Assembly: GCA_035079385.1 (NCBI GenBank) | Contig: JAVHKY010000001.1 | Location: 10,316,501 to 10,380,500 of the forward strand | DNA: 64,000 nucleotides | From: Aspidiotus rigidus | Taxonomy: Eukaryota; Arthropoda; Insecta; Hemiptera; Diaspididae | Reading direction: 5' to 3' | Shown: positions 24,021-37,133 of the stretch, piece by piece | How the letters are laid out: every line of letters begins with the position of its first letter | Position numbering within the stretch: the first letter of the stretch is position 1 | Position numbers and translations under genes: made by a program | Notes under the pieces: model-generated | Told to the model about the DNA's origin: nothing | Databases searched by the model: none | The model's input: the letters and a program-made list of their open reading frames with translations, nothing else

Positions 24021-25965
24021 TATACAGTTGCGCTATCCATACATTCTACTCTGGTTCCAGAATTGATGGGCGTCACATCCTCACCAAAAGCTCATATTTT
24101 CAATACAATGCTAGCACTGCACTGCTCTATTCAAATTACAAAATATAATGGATCTGACTGCTAGCGCTCCTTGAGTATGAAATAGGGGATCTGCCAAGAT
24201 TACCAACAACGCAAATGATTTGTTCAACAGTACTGCTACTTTTGCCCAAATCAAAAACAAGAATCAAACTATGGCGGTAAATGAGAGAAAGATTGAAAAT
24301 TTTGAACAACTCTTGAGTGGAGCAAATCCAGGGTTCTGCCGTGGAAAATTTTGTTTGTGGGTGCAAGAGCCCAAATCCACTTCTTTCAAGGTTTATTTTA
24401 AATTTTCTTATTTCTTTCCCATGTATCACCACCAATTTCACCCGCTCTGTAGTGAGTGTAGCACAACGCTAGCGCTGTCCAGTCCTTAGCGGCTTAGCTA
24501 TTTTAATAATTTAAAAAAGGAATACTCAGGAAATCAAAGTTATCTTGAATACTTATAATCTAGAGGATTCTTTAGATTTGTGAGAGACTCCTGGTTTCTC
24601 AAAAGAATGCTCATTTTCAAGTAGTAAGTATTTGTAAAATGTTGATCATCAATGGACAAACCAGGCAGAATGAACAGGTTGACGCACATTATGGTTGCTT
24701 TGGAGGAAGGCTGTCACTATGTTGCACTCAAAAATGAAAGGATAGAGAAGTGAAAAGAATATCCAACAATTCTCAAGCAGATGAGGAAGGGGTTTTCAAG
24801 GAAATGAAGAAAATATAATTGAAATTGTAAAAGATCTTTTATTTTCTAAAATTGTCACTGCAGTAGAAGAGCACTTATAGTCAGTTGGACATTGAAAATC
24901 AGATAAGGAGAGAAGTGCAGTACTGTCACACTGCGCTATTGCAATTTTCTACATTGTGACCTCATATAATGTAGGCCGCGGCCATAGCCTGTTTGTTATA
25001 CATGTTATAAGGAATGGGAGCATGAACAGGCTAGATCAGTAGTTTGGTTCTGTAAGTACCAGTACATACTAGAGACTCCTAAAAATACAAGATCGCCAAC
25101 TCGCCATCTATGCTATGTTAAATTTTGGTAGGTACTCTGAAATTGTTACAATAATTTATTCCACCAGATGTTGCAGAGTCGCTTTCAATGTATTCTTATA
25201 GGAAGAAAAAATGTTACCAATTTACTCATATATACACACGTATCTAAAAGGAAATTTTACACTGAGTAAATCAACATCTCTTCATTTTTTCAGAAATAGA
25301 ATACTTTTGGAGAAAAATGAGTTTTAGTGTAACTCTCTATGAGAGCCTATATTGAAGTGCTGAAGATTGACTGCAGCAATTTTTGGATATGCGGCAGAAC
25401 CAACAAACTATTGAAGTTAGCAATCTTGTGTTTTCAGAGGTATGAAGTAGTATTGATCTTTAATTACTTGCCTATCTGAAAGCTCTGCCTCTAGGTATCA
25501 ATCACATTAATAAGGACTAAAAACTGGTAATTTGAAACAACCAATAAGCGAGTCTTTTAGGATTTATTTCTAGTAGATCAAATATTATTGGCGGTAACAA
25601 CTGGTAGTACCGATGGTTTTCAAACCTTATACTGAAAGACTATTGTTTTTTTTTTCTAGTTGTTATCTATAATACCGTATTTCCTCCCCTCCAGTAGTAA
25701 AATTATGTGGGCAGTTGAGGTTGTGGTAAAAACAAGCGATAGTACCCGTTGTCATTCAGAATGACCCATTACTACTAGAAATTTATGTTGCAAAATAGGC
25801 AGCTATTACACACCAAAGTGTCAATATTATTGTAATATTTGCACCAGTCACCCGCTAAAAGCGCTGCACTTGACAAAATTGGAATGGTTTTTCTATTTAA
25901 AGGGTGATTTATGAATAAATAGATGTGGATTGATTAAGAAAAACTTTTGTCCACTACCTGCAATG
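24021..25965. other. no gene seen (likely Rbp6 intron)
   Basis: No supported exon, RNA gene or element termini. Several short open frames near 24136-24489 overlap on both strands and show no domain. Confidence 0.4.
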
Positions 25966-25973
25966 CCTATTGA

Positions 25974-26115
25974 CAGGGTTGCAAAAAAAACACGTTCAAG
26001 ACAAAAATTTGTTTAAAATGTTTAAAACATTCTCATAAGAGCCAATGAAAATTTCTCAAATTTGCCTGTTTCAAACATGTTTTAAATATTGTTTGCGTAA
26101 AACATCGCAACCCTG
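25974..26115. mobile_element. 142-bp hAT-type MITE
   Basis: Termini CAGGGTTGC and GCAACCCTG. The target duplication CCTATTGA (25966-25973) versus CCTATAGA (26116-26123) matches at seven of eight bases. The interior has TTTAAAAC/GTTTTAAA-type pairs. The right duplication overlaps the left terminus of the next MITE (26120), so the two insertions abut. Confidence 0.8.
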
Positions 26116-26119
26116 CCTA

Positions 26120-26552
26120 TAGACTGATTCCCCATGACAACATACTTGCGAACAAACAACAGTGATTTTGTTCAATTTTTACTAAAAACAGACCTGCCTG
26201 CTGCAGCTGTCTCCCTTCAAAAAGTAGACAAACTTTTTGCATGTCATTTCCCATAAGGATCATATAACATTCACTAAAATGCAAATATTTCAAAAATAGA
26301 CAATTTGTTCAAAACAAGTGGTCTTGTTTCATAAAATACAAACCTTTCACTTTGTATAATATCATGATCACCCATCATTAACATATTGTTTATTTTTGAA
26401 ATATTGACGTTTTTGCAAACGCTTCCTGATTCTTATGAGAATTAACACGCAAAAAGTTTGTTTACACAGCTGCAGCCTCTAATCTGCTCAGTTTGCGACT
26501 CATTTGTGGGTATTTGTATTTGATTCATTGACGTCACCAGGGAATCAGTCTA
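26120..26552. mobile_element. palindromic MITE family F, copy 2
   Basis: TAGACTGATTCCC at the left and GGGAATCAGTCTA at the right. TGACGTCA lies at 26529-26536, 14 bases in from the right GACTG. Long internal similarity to 23314-23698 in reverse orientation, including GATATTATACAAAGTG-type and AACATATTGTTTATTTTTG segments. TA at both outer ends fits a TA target site. Confidence 0.88.
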
Positions 26553-29500
26553 TTGATTCCCATTTTTGTCGCACGTGATTCTAGAGCTGACCGGCCTGAA
26601 TTTGACCATACGATTTTTCACAGTTTGGCACTTAACTACCAGTCAACTACTGTTTGAAAAAGTATTCTTTATCACATATTATCAATACTGAACTCAACAG
26701 ACAGGATACAGAAGTATTCTGATAAGATGGACAAAGCCGTTTTTACAATGAATCAACTGCTATCTATTGCTACAAGGGTCGAAGTATATCCAAAGGGTTC
26801 ATCTTTCCTAGTTGAAATTTCTCCATTGAAGTACGGATTGTATCTGACTGAGACAATTTATGAGTCTCTGTTGGTAGTTCATAAAATACATACACGAAAC
26901 AGAATGATGGAAATTGTTACTCGCATAAGTTGGTCGAAAAAGCCGTAATCTACTTGGCATAATTGTTCGTCCAACGTGCGAGAGAGATTTTTAAAAAATT
27001 TACGCTACTGGTAAGTACTTTAGTTTTTTACTAACTCGTTGAAGCAATATCGGCTGTATACGTATATGTACGTTTTCTCGGTGTAAAAAAAAAAAAAATT
27101 AATTAAATCTAGTGAAGCACTGAATTATTAAAGGCACGCATTACGTGAATGTTACGGCGTACATACTAGAAATAATATAGCCTACGGTAAAAAGTGTACA
27201 TTGTCATGAAGACGCGTATAAAACCAACACCGCTTGAAGCCCGAAAAAAAAGTGCCAGGAATGCCAACGAGCGATGACTGTGATCCAAACATAGCACTTG
27301 GAATGAATACACTTTGCCATCGAATACGACTCGCAGAAAAAGGGAAAATAGTTTGTCATAAAATGAAAATAATGAAACCATAAAAGTTGGAAACTAATAT
27401 GTCGTGGATGATATCAGGATACCTATTAATTCACATAAACGAGTACAGACAAGAACTTGATTTTTCGAGACAGTTTTCAATTTTGGCTGGTATTTAATAT
27501 ACAGGTTATAGGTTGTAACGGTAGAAGAAGATACGAGGGGATATCTAGTTTCTTTCTCTCTCCAGTCTTATATTACTAACAAAGTTTTTTAAATATTTAT
27601 TTTGAAGGTATTTTCAACGCTGACAACAATGCTGCTCTCTTTTTGACAGGAAGAGTGTTTGTGAGGCCAAAATTTTGGACACTGATGACGTCATAGGGTA
27701 GGAGTGGTCTAGAGACGTGGAGAAAAATTGATCCTTAGCTAATATCAGCGGTTAGGACATATTGACTCAGTTAGCCTAGACTGTATCTGCGAGTAGCAAG
27801 GCTACCAAACTTGAGGTGATATTCTTCACACTAGCACTACTGAAGCTAGGGTAGCATAGTTTCACACGCGTAAACCGGACCGTCATATTGGACCTAATGC
27901 ACGTCGCTCCACATAATGGCCGTTCAAACCTTCCGCTCGACACTCTTAGGTTCACTATGGCGGTCTAGTTTACCTGTGCAAAACTATACTGTCTTACTAA
28001 GGCCAGAATTTTTTCAACTTCTTCAGGTTTTGTACACATTTTTTGTTCAATTTCGCGATCTTTTGGTGTTACCCATACAGATTTCTAACTCGCCTATTCT
28101 TGTAAAGTTAAGAAACCCGGCCAACATCTAAACGTCAGTTGATTGCTTCTCTTTGGGTTGGCAAGTTGTGTTACCAGAATATCGGTTCTTTGTTTTTGAA
28201 ATCTTGATCTTGCCCGGGTGTGAACTGCGGTTATTAAAAGTCTGTGGTGTGACCAGATTTGCTCGTTTTCGATGGTGGGGCAGGGGGACCACCAATATAC
28301 AATAGATGCAATAAATAGCCATCTTGTATGAGTTCAAGCTTCCATCGAATTCCGTATTCTTATAATCATGCAATACAGCCATACCTATTAGAAGAAATGA
28401 AAATTGAAACCTTCATATTTCCGTAAAAATTTAATTCAGGTTATGAGTTCTCATAGCATTTTCTCAATGTATATAAAAAACCGCCATTTTGTGTAGATTC
28501 AAGTCTCCAGCTGATGGCTGCACTTGCATTCAAATTCTCAATTTTTTAGGTTCGCAATATCTCCGATAATAAAATACCGCGTGTGTCCTGCGAAACGCGG
28601 ACCCAGACTACCGTCAGACATTGCAAACAATCAGTGAAAACTGTCCCGAAAATAATGTACTTGTATCTCTGGTGCGGTGTGACAATACGTAAAACTAATA
28701 AATATGGTGTAGGCTTTGTAAGCAATCGTTTCAATTCCTCTGGTTTGTGCTTTCGCTTTAATTTGTTTCTAGGTAGAATATTTATATATTCCTCTTCTCA
28801 GGATGTATACACGTACCTGCGACAAAAATTTAGCTAGTATTTCTCTCAGGTTTCATATCTAGAATAAACAGACGCACTTGTAGATGAGTATCAGGTGTAT
28901 CGAGTAGGTATCTATCGTGCAGTCTTAGACGTAGGTACATTTACAATTTTTTGCTTAAGCTTTTTAAGAATGTTTTGTTTTTCTATTACATGCAAACGTT
29001 CAATGGTAGCCATTGGTAAATGCCGTTGGAATTAATGGGCCCTATAACAAAATAGCCGGTATGCATATATTAAGAAACAGAACAACATAACAAATTACAC
29101 GTGTTCACAAAAATGGAAAATTTCACATTAAATTGGCCTATACAAATCATAGAATTTGTCGGAATGCGATTCGTCGTCAGATCGTTAGAAAAATATTATC
29201 GCTACACACATCAACTGTAGACAGTTTTCTTTTACGAGATATTGATATAGAATTTCACTCTTTCTCAATCGCATCACCTAGATAGCGTAAGATTTCAGAT
29301 CAGCGCTTTCTAGAATACTTGCAAGTTTTTAGAAGGTGAAAAATTTTCTTAATGGTTCGAGCTTATTGGAATTCTCACTCACATTAGAAGATTTTAACGC
29401 GGATTTATGCGGAGTTTTCACACTTGCAAATCGAAACTTTTGTTTCTGTGAACACGAGTGCCAAGACTTCACACATAGATATTCCTAAAGTTATACTTCC

Positions 29501-30924
29501 ATAATCTAGATGGGATCGTGCGCTTTGCACGTGAGTGTCGTAGACACATTATAAAGTAGTTTTTCGCTTTATGATTTTAATTTTTCACATCAGATCGTAA
29601 CCAGTTTTCGGGTTCTCGTCTGCTTTTTTGAATATCTTCACATTATCAGCATAGGAGCCGACAATCGTCTGCGCAGACCCCACCACGTATATACAGTAAG
29701 AAAAGCTATCGGACTAATATAGAGCCCTAGAGTAAACCTAACGCTCACATTGCCCCGGATACCTACGGTCATATTAAAAGATTTTCAAAATCTCTCAGTC
29801 TTCTCTCTCTCGGATCGCCACGATTGTCTTCAAAGAATTCTCTAACTTCCTTAAGCAAGTCAAATTTTCCGCGTCTCTGAGAACCACAAAGGACGGAGAG
29901 AGAAGTCGACATTTCATCGAATCCCTATTCTTATATATCCTCAAAAGTCAGAATTCCATCAGAGAAGCTGTTCTAAGGTTTTTCTTTTAAAAACATTCGG
30001 CATTTCATCGCGTTCGCTGTCCCGCGGAGATTGACTTACCCTGGTCTATTAAGGTACCAGTGAAGAATTTCCCTCACTTCCGTCTTTTTTGGTAACGGAA
30101 GTGGGTCTCGACTTAGAAAGATTCCGACCATAGAGCTGTATACGGAAAGGTGGAGAACTTGAAGGCATTTCGACTTTTAAGCTTTAGGAAAACGCTTGGA
30201 TAAGTTTTTACGTTCGCTCAAAATAAGGAGTACAAGACACTTAAAAAAATATTGAATATCGAGCTATAAATGTAGATGAGAGAAGGAAGTGTTGTGGGAA
30301 AATTTCAACTTTTAAGTTAGGAAGAGGACTTGCGGAAACATTTTAAATGAAGACTCAGAAAAGTCTCACATTAGGGAAATCCAATTCTCAATATTGAAAC
30401 CAAACTTGTCCCATAGAGTTCCTTAAGTTCCTTGTATAACTTCCTTAAGAAAGCCTCTGTTTTTCTATGTTTCTAAACTAGCTTAGAACCTTCTCTCCCT
30501 CAATTTTTCCAAATTCTCTAATAAGCTTCCCTCTAAACAAATTTTCCAGAAGAACGACGAATATTTCTACCGAAAAACTCTCTGTAGACAAGTTTTCTGC
30601 ATGAATAAGATTTGTTGACTATTCAATTCAAAAGTTGTATCCCAAGAATTTTTTTAATTACCAACAACTATAGATTTCTAATAAACTAGACAAAGCTACC
30701 TTTTTCTCAGATACCAAAATTTTCTCAATAAAAAATCAAAAACATTGATTTTGTAAACAACTATAGGTTCCAAATAAACTGAGTTGATAAACCATGGATA
30801 CCAATGATCATTTTGGAGAATGTTTATAAGTCAGTAAATCCTCACCTCTTTTGGAAGTATAAATTACCAGGAGGACAGTGGGCCCCAACTTTTTACCAAA
30901 CAACCTTCCTCCAGAACGGGTGTT
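26553..30924. other. no gene seen (likely Rbp6 intron)
   Basis: Mostly unique sequence. A weak foldback lies at about 27868-27980 (GTAAACCGGACCGTCATATT against its diverged reverse complement near 27960). TGACGTCA at 27686-27693. Short open frames are judged spurious. Confidence 0.4.
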
Positions 30925-32775
30925 GAATATGTGCACCACCCTCAAAAAGACATTTCATATATGCACCACCCAAAAAGAGATGGTGCATATGTACACGACG
31001 GTCTACTTCATATGAGGCCGTCATGTAGAAGATAGGCAATAGCGCAATGGATTGTTTTGGAGTTCAATGGCGCGACGAGGGTGTACAAGGTTGTCCTTTA
31101 ACACATTTTTAATTTTCTTTCAATCATAACTCGTCTCGCACTGCACAGATGCTACTTGGATTAGACTCAAAAAATATAAAATTCAACTCTTCAAATTATC
31201 TTCACTCCATTTCCTTTGAAAACCTTATCTTATCTGATTCTCTTGTTTAGTCCCATGAGCATCCATGTGAATCTGTATCCACTGATATTTTGAAGTGCAA
31301 CGTTGTGATATCGCTACATTCAAATTCTGGCCTTATATGATGTAGGCTGTAATGCCACCCCAAGAGAGCCATGGAATATATGCACCACCCTCAAAAAGAC
31401 ATTTCATATGTGCACTACCCAAAAAGAGATAGTGCATATGTACACGACTGTCTACTTCATATAAGGCCGTCATGTAGAAGATAGGCAATAGCGCAATGGA
31501 TTGTTTTGGAGTTCAATGGCGTGGCGAGGGTGTACAAGGTTGTCCTTTAACACATTTTTAATTTTCTTTCAATCATAACTCGTCTCAAACTGCACAGATG
31601 CTACTTGGATTAGACTCAAAAAATTGAAAATTATACTCTTCAAATTATCTTCACTCCATTCCCTTTGAAAACCTTATCTTATCTGATTCTCTTGTTTAGT
31701 CCCGTGAGCATCCATGTCAATCTGTATCCACTGATATTTTGAAGTGCAACGTTGTGAAATCACTACATTCAAATTCTGGCCTTTTATGATGTAGGCTGTA
31801 ACGCCACCCCAGGTGAGACCTGGAATATATGCACCACCCTCAAAAAGAAATTTCATATGTGCACCACCCAAAAAGACATGGTGCATATGTACACGACGGT
31901 CTACTTCATATAAGGCCGTCATGTAGAAGATAGGCAATAGCGCAATTGATTGTTTTGGAGTTCAATGGCGCGGTGAGATTGTTCAAGATTGTCCTTTATC
32001 ACATTTTTAATTTTCAGTCAATCATAACTCGTCTCGCACTGCACAGATGCTACTTGAATTAGACTCAGAAAATAGGAAATTGTATACTCTTCACTCCATT
32101 TCCTTTGAAAACTTCATCTTATCTGATTCTCTTGTTTAGTCCCATGAGCATCCATGTGAATCTGTATCCACTGATATTTTGAAGTGCAACGTTGTGATAT
32201 CGCTACATTCAAATTCTGGCCTTATATGATGTAGGCTGTAATGCCACCTCAAGAGAGCTGTGGAATATATGCACCACCCTTAAAAAGATATTTCATATGT
32301 GCACCACCCAAAAAGAGATGGTGCATATGTACACGACAGTCTACTTCATATAAGGCCGGCATGTAGAAGATAGGCAATAGCGCAATGGATTATTTTAAAG
32401 TTCAATGGTGCGGTGAGGTTGTACAAGGTTGTCCTTTATCACATTTTTAATATTCAGTCAATCATAACTCGTCTTGCACTGCACAGATGCTACTTGAATT
32501 AGACTCAAAAAATGGAAAATTATATACTCTTCAGATTATCTTCACTCCATTTCCTTTGAAAACCTCATCTTATCTGATTCTCTTGTTTAGTCCCATGAGC
32601 ATCCATGTGAATCTGTATCCACTGATATTTCGAAGTGCAACGTTATGACATCGCTCTGGCCTTATAATATGATGTAGGCTGTAACGCCACCCCAAGAGAG
32701 ACGTGGAATATATGCACCACCCTTAAAAGGACATCTCATATAGGCACCACCCTAAAAAAGACGTTGAATATTTGC
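30925..32775. repeat. satellite array, four ~450-bp units
   Basis: The landmark GTGCATATGTACACGAC recurs at 30983, 31432, 31881 and 32321 (spacing 449, 449 and 440 bp), with high similarity over the full unit. Each unit begins with short direct copies of GCACCACCC and contains ATAGGCAATAGCGCAATGGA and CCATGAGCATCCATGTGAAT. A fifth partial unit ends near 32775, and a stray fragment (CACCCCAAGAGAGATG, then GCACCACCC) lies near 33362-33395. There is no coding evidence. Confidence 0.92.
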
Positions 32776-35700
32776 CATGCAAATAATGTTTGACAAATGC
32801 GCGAAATCACAATCCAAAAGAAGATCTGTTTTAAAACGAGAAATGGTGAAACGAGGATTGTTGTGAAAATTGGTGAATATTTTCATAGTTTTTGCAAACG
32901 TACTTCCAACAAAGAATTTGATGGTGACACTCATTTTTCTGTGAAGATACCTGTTTCTTAATTATTGTTTCGTCAAAGAACAATGGCGTCCTAAGCAAAG
33001 TTGAGCTGTTAAACAAGGAATACAGGGAACCTGTTCTATATGGCCGATCAACTTTGTTTTGGTATTAAGAATTGAATTTAAAAGGCGAATCTCCACGAGT
33101 CCAAGGTTTTCTGAGTCCCCAGTTAAAGTTTTTCAAAGTACAACGGGTCCATTCTTCCGGACAACAGGATGTTAAAATTCTCAAAGAACACACTATAATT
33201 TAAAAAACGTGCTTTTGATGGGTTTTTAGTATGTATTGTAGTAGGTAGTGTTTAAATGCAAAAGTTAATCACGCACACATTCTCATATTATAGCCTTATT
33301 TTTCTGGTTGTTGCTGCTGCACGTTTGTCAAACATTATTTTGTACACCAGATGAGTCCATCACCCCAAGAGAGATGTTACTTACATGCACCACCCTCCTT
33401 GTTCCAAACAGAGAACAATACATGACCCGCATCAGAAGTAGACCAGCTGATTTAACAAAATGAATCTCTTCTTACTTGGAGTATTATAACTCAATCAGTA
33501 CTTTTCTAAATTGATTGGTTACACAATTAAAAATTGAAACCGACCGTACAGGAAATAGTAAACCATCCTAAAAAGGTCACAAACTTTTGCACGTTGACTT
33601 TCTCCTCTACTCATTCATGCAGATAGGGCTTAAATCTCTGTTACAAAAAACGACCTTGTTTGCTGATCTGGCTGTTTAGTCTACAGCAAAACCACTCACA
33701 ATGAACTTGTTTTCATACAAAAGAAAACCAGTCTCCATACAAAGGAAGATAGTTAGAAGTGATGAGGTTTCATGGCAATGAAAGCGACAGCTTTTTGAGC
33801 CTCAAATTCCTATGATATAACTACATTAGAAACAATTGAATGAGATCAAGTTGAAATTTTAAATGTGGATACGAGTGTCAATTTTTGATCTTTATAATTG
33901 AAAAAGATATTCGAACGATAATCCCCTATGACAGTTGATGAAACATTTAAAGATTGGGCCTTTTGGCAACCTTTTTCTTAAGAATTCTTGGATTCCATAT
34001 TCAGAGAGGAGGTGCTTATCATTCTAACTTCTACTCGAATAGCACTGGTTGAGAGTTCTTCAGTACAACTTAAGATAATTGCAAATAGTGTATAAATGAG
34101 TTTGCCTCCCCCCCACAAGAATCATTCAACTTAAAAACACTCTTGAATCAATTATGATGTGTTGTACGCAATAGCACTCATCACCTTTTTTAATTTCACC
34201 TCGCTTTCTGTCCTATTGATAAAACATTACAAGTATACTCAGAATTGATTTTCTAATTCTCAATTCCATACCTTCTATCGACGTTCACTCGCAAAAAAAT
34301 ATTTCGGATAGCACGGATCATTTCTACTTCCTTCTTTTCGTACACCATTTCAATTATTCTAACACAATCTTCAAACCTGCGCACGATTGAACAACGCTGT
34401 ACACTAGCAAAAATACAAATTCGATTTGAATTGGGAAGAAAAAAACGACCGAACGCGCCGAATACGAAAATTTCGATTCCGAAGAGAAGACATTAATCGA
34501 ATAAATAGGATGGAGTAGAGAGAGAAAAAAAAAAAAAGAAAAAAAAGCCTTTCTACTCTACCATGGGCTCGGGCTGCTGTCCAAAATGAAAATCCGTAAG
34601 TCTGTAACAACATACACGATAACAACGCGAAGATAACTTTTCCAGCCTTATTGTTGCCAATAATACGTCCGTTTTTTGATACACTTCGAATATTTTAGAC
34701 TTCCCTCGTCGCGAACTTCTGCGCAACGATACGTTTTTTGAACGAATTTTCAATTAATCCGTAATTGAATTTGAACGACGAACGAAAATATTTCGGGAAT
34801 TTTGGCACCGAAAGGACAGAAATTGGATACAATATACCGACTAATAAAGTTGTAACGTGAGCCAGATTGAGGCGAGGATTCGCGGGTCACCAAAATGAAA
34901 TTTTGAGAGATGAACAAAACAGCCGACTCGTTGAATGGGGGCGGCACTAATCGTTGTGTTGAAACTATCAAATCTGAAAAATATAGAATGTGAGATCAAA
35001 TTCAGTAGCACCGAGGGACTATAGCGGTCAAAAGGTTGACGTCAACAGGATCCTAGAGGCAGCAACTATCTCTTCAATATTGCGGCCGTTACGGATCAAT
35101 GAATTCAGTATGTGAGGAATTTCAGTCGTGGTACCATAGAACTCTTCCCCTATATCACATCACATACTAATTCGCCTGATTCTTGTCGTAATGGTTCTCC
35201 CTTCACATTGGTCTTACGGCAGGGGATTAGATGCTATCATTGCCTATTCAATTCTCCTGCCATAAAATCAATATAAAACAAGAACCATCATGATAAGAAT
35301 CCTGCAATGTAGCCCTATATCATATTTTGGCTTCAAAATCCATCGAACCACAGTCGTTTATCTCACGTAGGCCTCTCTCTTTGATCAAGACTACACAGTC
35401 TGTCTGTGAGTAGCAAAGTCACCGAACAGACGGAGTGCTACAAGTTTATCAAACGCTCAGAGGAAGAGGAGGTTGATTCTGATATGATTACATTCCCAGA
35501 GCCCAGAGTAGTAGATTTTAGGTCGATCAAAAATTGGGAGAGGTTGGGTCGAAATTGACCTAAAATCAACAACACAGTCGACAAAGCTGGGCCCCAGGAC
35601 ACATTCACGCACGCAAGAGTCTCGTTAGACCCATAAAACCACGTGCTAAATTCATGATCATTGTTGTTTCTATGATTGTCTATTAAGAATGATCCGCGGA

Positions 35701-36064
35701 TAAGACATTTTTGATGATTTTTACGACTTGAATTATATGAACAAATAATATAATGAGCCCGGGTATTGATACCAGCACGGAGCAAACAAGCTCAAAACAA
35801 TATGCTGGTACATCAGGCGCGGATCACACATGCTTGCAAGCGTTTCTACTGAACACGGCTTTAAAAGGAAACACAATTTCAATAGATAATGAAAGAATGC
35901 AATAAACAAATTACTACTAGCGATATTTTTTCTAAAATACTTCAATCGGCATGCACTTCTAATCTACGATATCCAGTTACGTTTCGTCATTTCTCGTTAT
36001 TCTCTTTGTCGCTCCTCAAAGCACTCTCACGTTTTTCCGTTAGGCCTATTTTAATCAACTTTTC
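32776..36064. other. no gene seen (likely Rbp6 intron)
   Basis: Holds a stray satellite fragment near 33362-33395, TGACGTCA at 35037-35044 and a small foldback at 35176-35305 (GATTCTTGTCGTAATGGTTC against GAACCATCATGATAAGAATC). Short open frames at 34404-34971 lack motifs. Confidence 0.4.
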
Positions 36065-36094
36065 TTATATATTGACAATATAGTCAACACATAC

Positions 36095-36327
36095 TGGATT
36101 GTAGCTGATTGGCGCTCGCGACACTCCTATCGGAGGGAATCCGGACGGCTGCGGCGACGCTGCTTGGACGTAGTTGGCTACGTTGTCCGCGCTAGTCGAA
36201 TTATAAATATCGGTTAGCGGACCCGGCGACGAATTTGTGGCCGGATAGCTCGCCCGGTTCGTAGCCTGATGAGGGGACGTCGGCGGAGCGAAACCTTGTG
36301 CTGCTACAGCTTGATAATTGCTCATAA
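36095..36327 (-). CDS. Rbp6: Musashi-family (Rbp6) C-terminal exon
   Basis: Musashi proteins bind UAG-containing mRNA motifs through two RRMs and control translation; this exon encodes part of the disordered C-terminal tail. It begins MSNYQAVAAQGF and contains NSSPGPLTDIYN, then NVANYVQAASPQPSGF, which aligns well with the conserved vertebrate Musashi tail (SPGPxAxLYG, YISAASPxPxxGFG). The acceptor CTTCGCAG places the first base at 36327 in phase 1. A GTATGT donor ends it at 36095 in phase 0. If that donor is not used, reading continues for nine codons to a stop at 36065-36067. It has biased, GC-richer codons compared with the flanking intron. Confidence 0.88.
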
Positions 36328-36479
36328 CTGCGAAGTATTATATTTTCATAAATTAGGTACATAACGTAAAAACATCTGCACACAAATTTTCAAAAGACCA
36401 ACATCTAAAGATAGACATTTTTAATTACCGAACGTTTACGAGAGCGCACTGCTATCGTTCAGGCTTTTGAGATAGTCAA

Positions 36480-37105
36480 TCTAAGGACTTGGGGTATTCT
36501 CATTGCAAGTGCGTGAATAGTGAAAGGGCTCTCGTTCATATCACTTTCACTAACGCATTCAGAACTTACATAAACTTGTCATAAGAATACTCCTAGGTTC
36601 CTGGTCATTCAGCGGATACAAAATATGTAGGATAACAGTGTAAAACTTGTCAAGCTCATGAGGGTACACATGTGAAACGGATCGCAATTTATGAGGCCAG
36701 CATCAGGCGTCAGTAAAAATTTATGATTTCATACATGTTGAATTTTTTTCATCTCAAGTCACAGTGCCTCAACTTGAAACAGGTTTGGTCGGACTAACTT
36801 CTGCTGCAAAGGGATGTGGCAGGAACCAGAATACGGATGGTCAGTGTTCCTCTTAGAGGTGCATCCATCAAACTTGATACATTTCCTTTGTGACGTCTAA
36901 CAACATATGGATGTTTTTTAGAACTTTTTGAGTAGTGCGTCAGTGTAGAATGAGAGCTCTAAGTCTAGTCTTCTCCCGGGCACTGTAACGGAACAACGCG
37001 AATTTGAAAGGGTTCGACTATGTCGCATTGGCGTCGTTCCCTTAGAGTAACCGGGAGAACATTCAACGTGAAACTCTCATTCTGACCGTAGCGCACCGCT
37101 CTTAG
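36480..37105. repeat. two imperfect foldbacks
   Basis: The first (36480-36605) pairs CTAAGGACTTGGGGTATTCT and GTGCGTGAATAGTGAAAG with their diverged reverse complements. The second (36935-37105) pairs GTAGAATGAGAGCTCT, CTTCTCCCGGG and GGAACAACGCGAA with matching segments at 37030-37100. TGACGTCA follows at 37126-37133. Confidence 0.6.
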
Positions 37106-37133
37106 TTTGTTGTTTCGTTGTTTTTTGACGTCA

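Noticed and set aside
30925..32775. CRISPR-like array at the 450-bp repeats
   Set aside because: The whole unit is repeated with no alternation of short repeats and unique spacers; it is a satellite in a eukaryotic intron.
34404..34971. Overlapping minus-strand ORFs near 34.4-35 kb
   Set aside because: Low-complexity basic peptides without motifs; no splice phase linking them to Rbp6.
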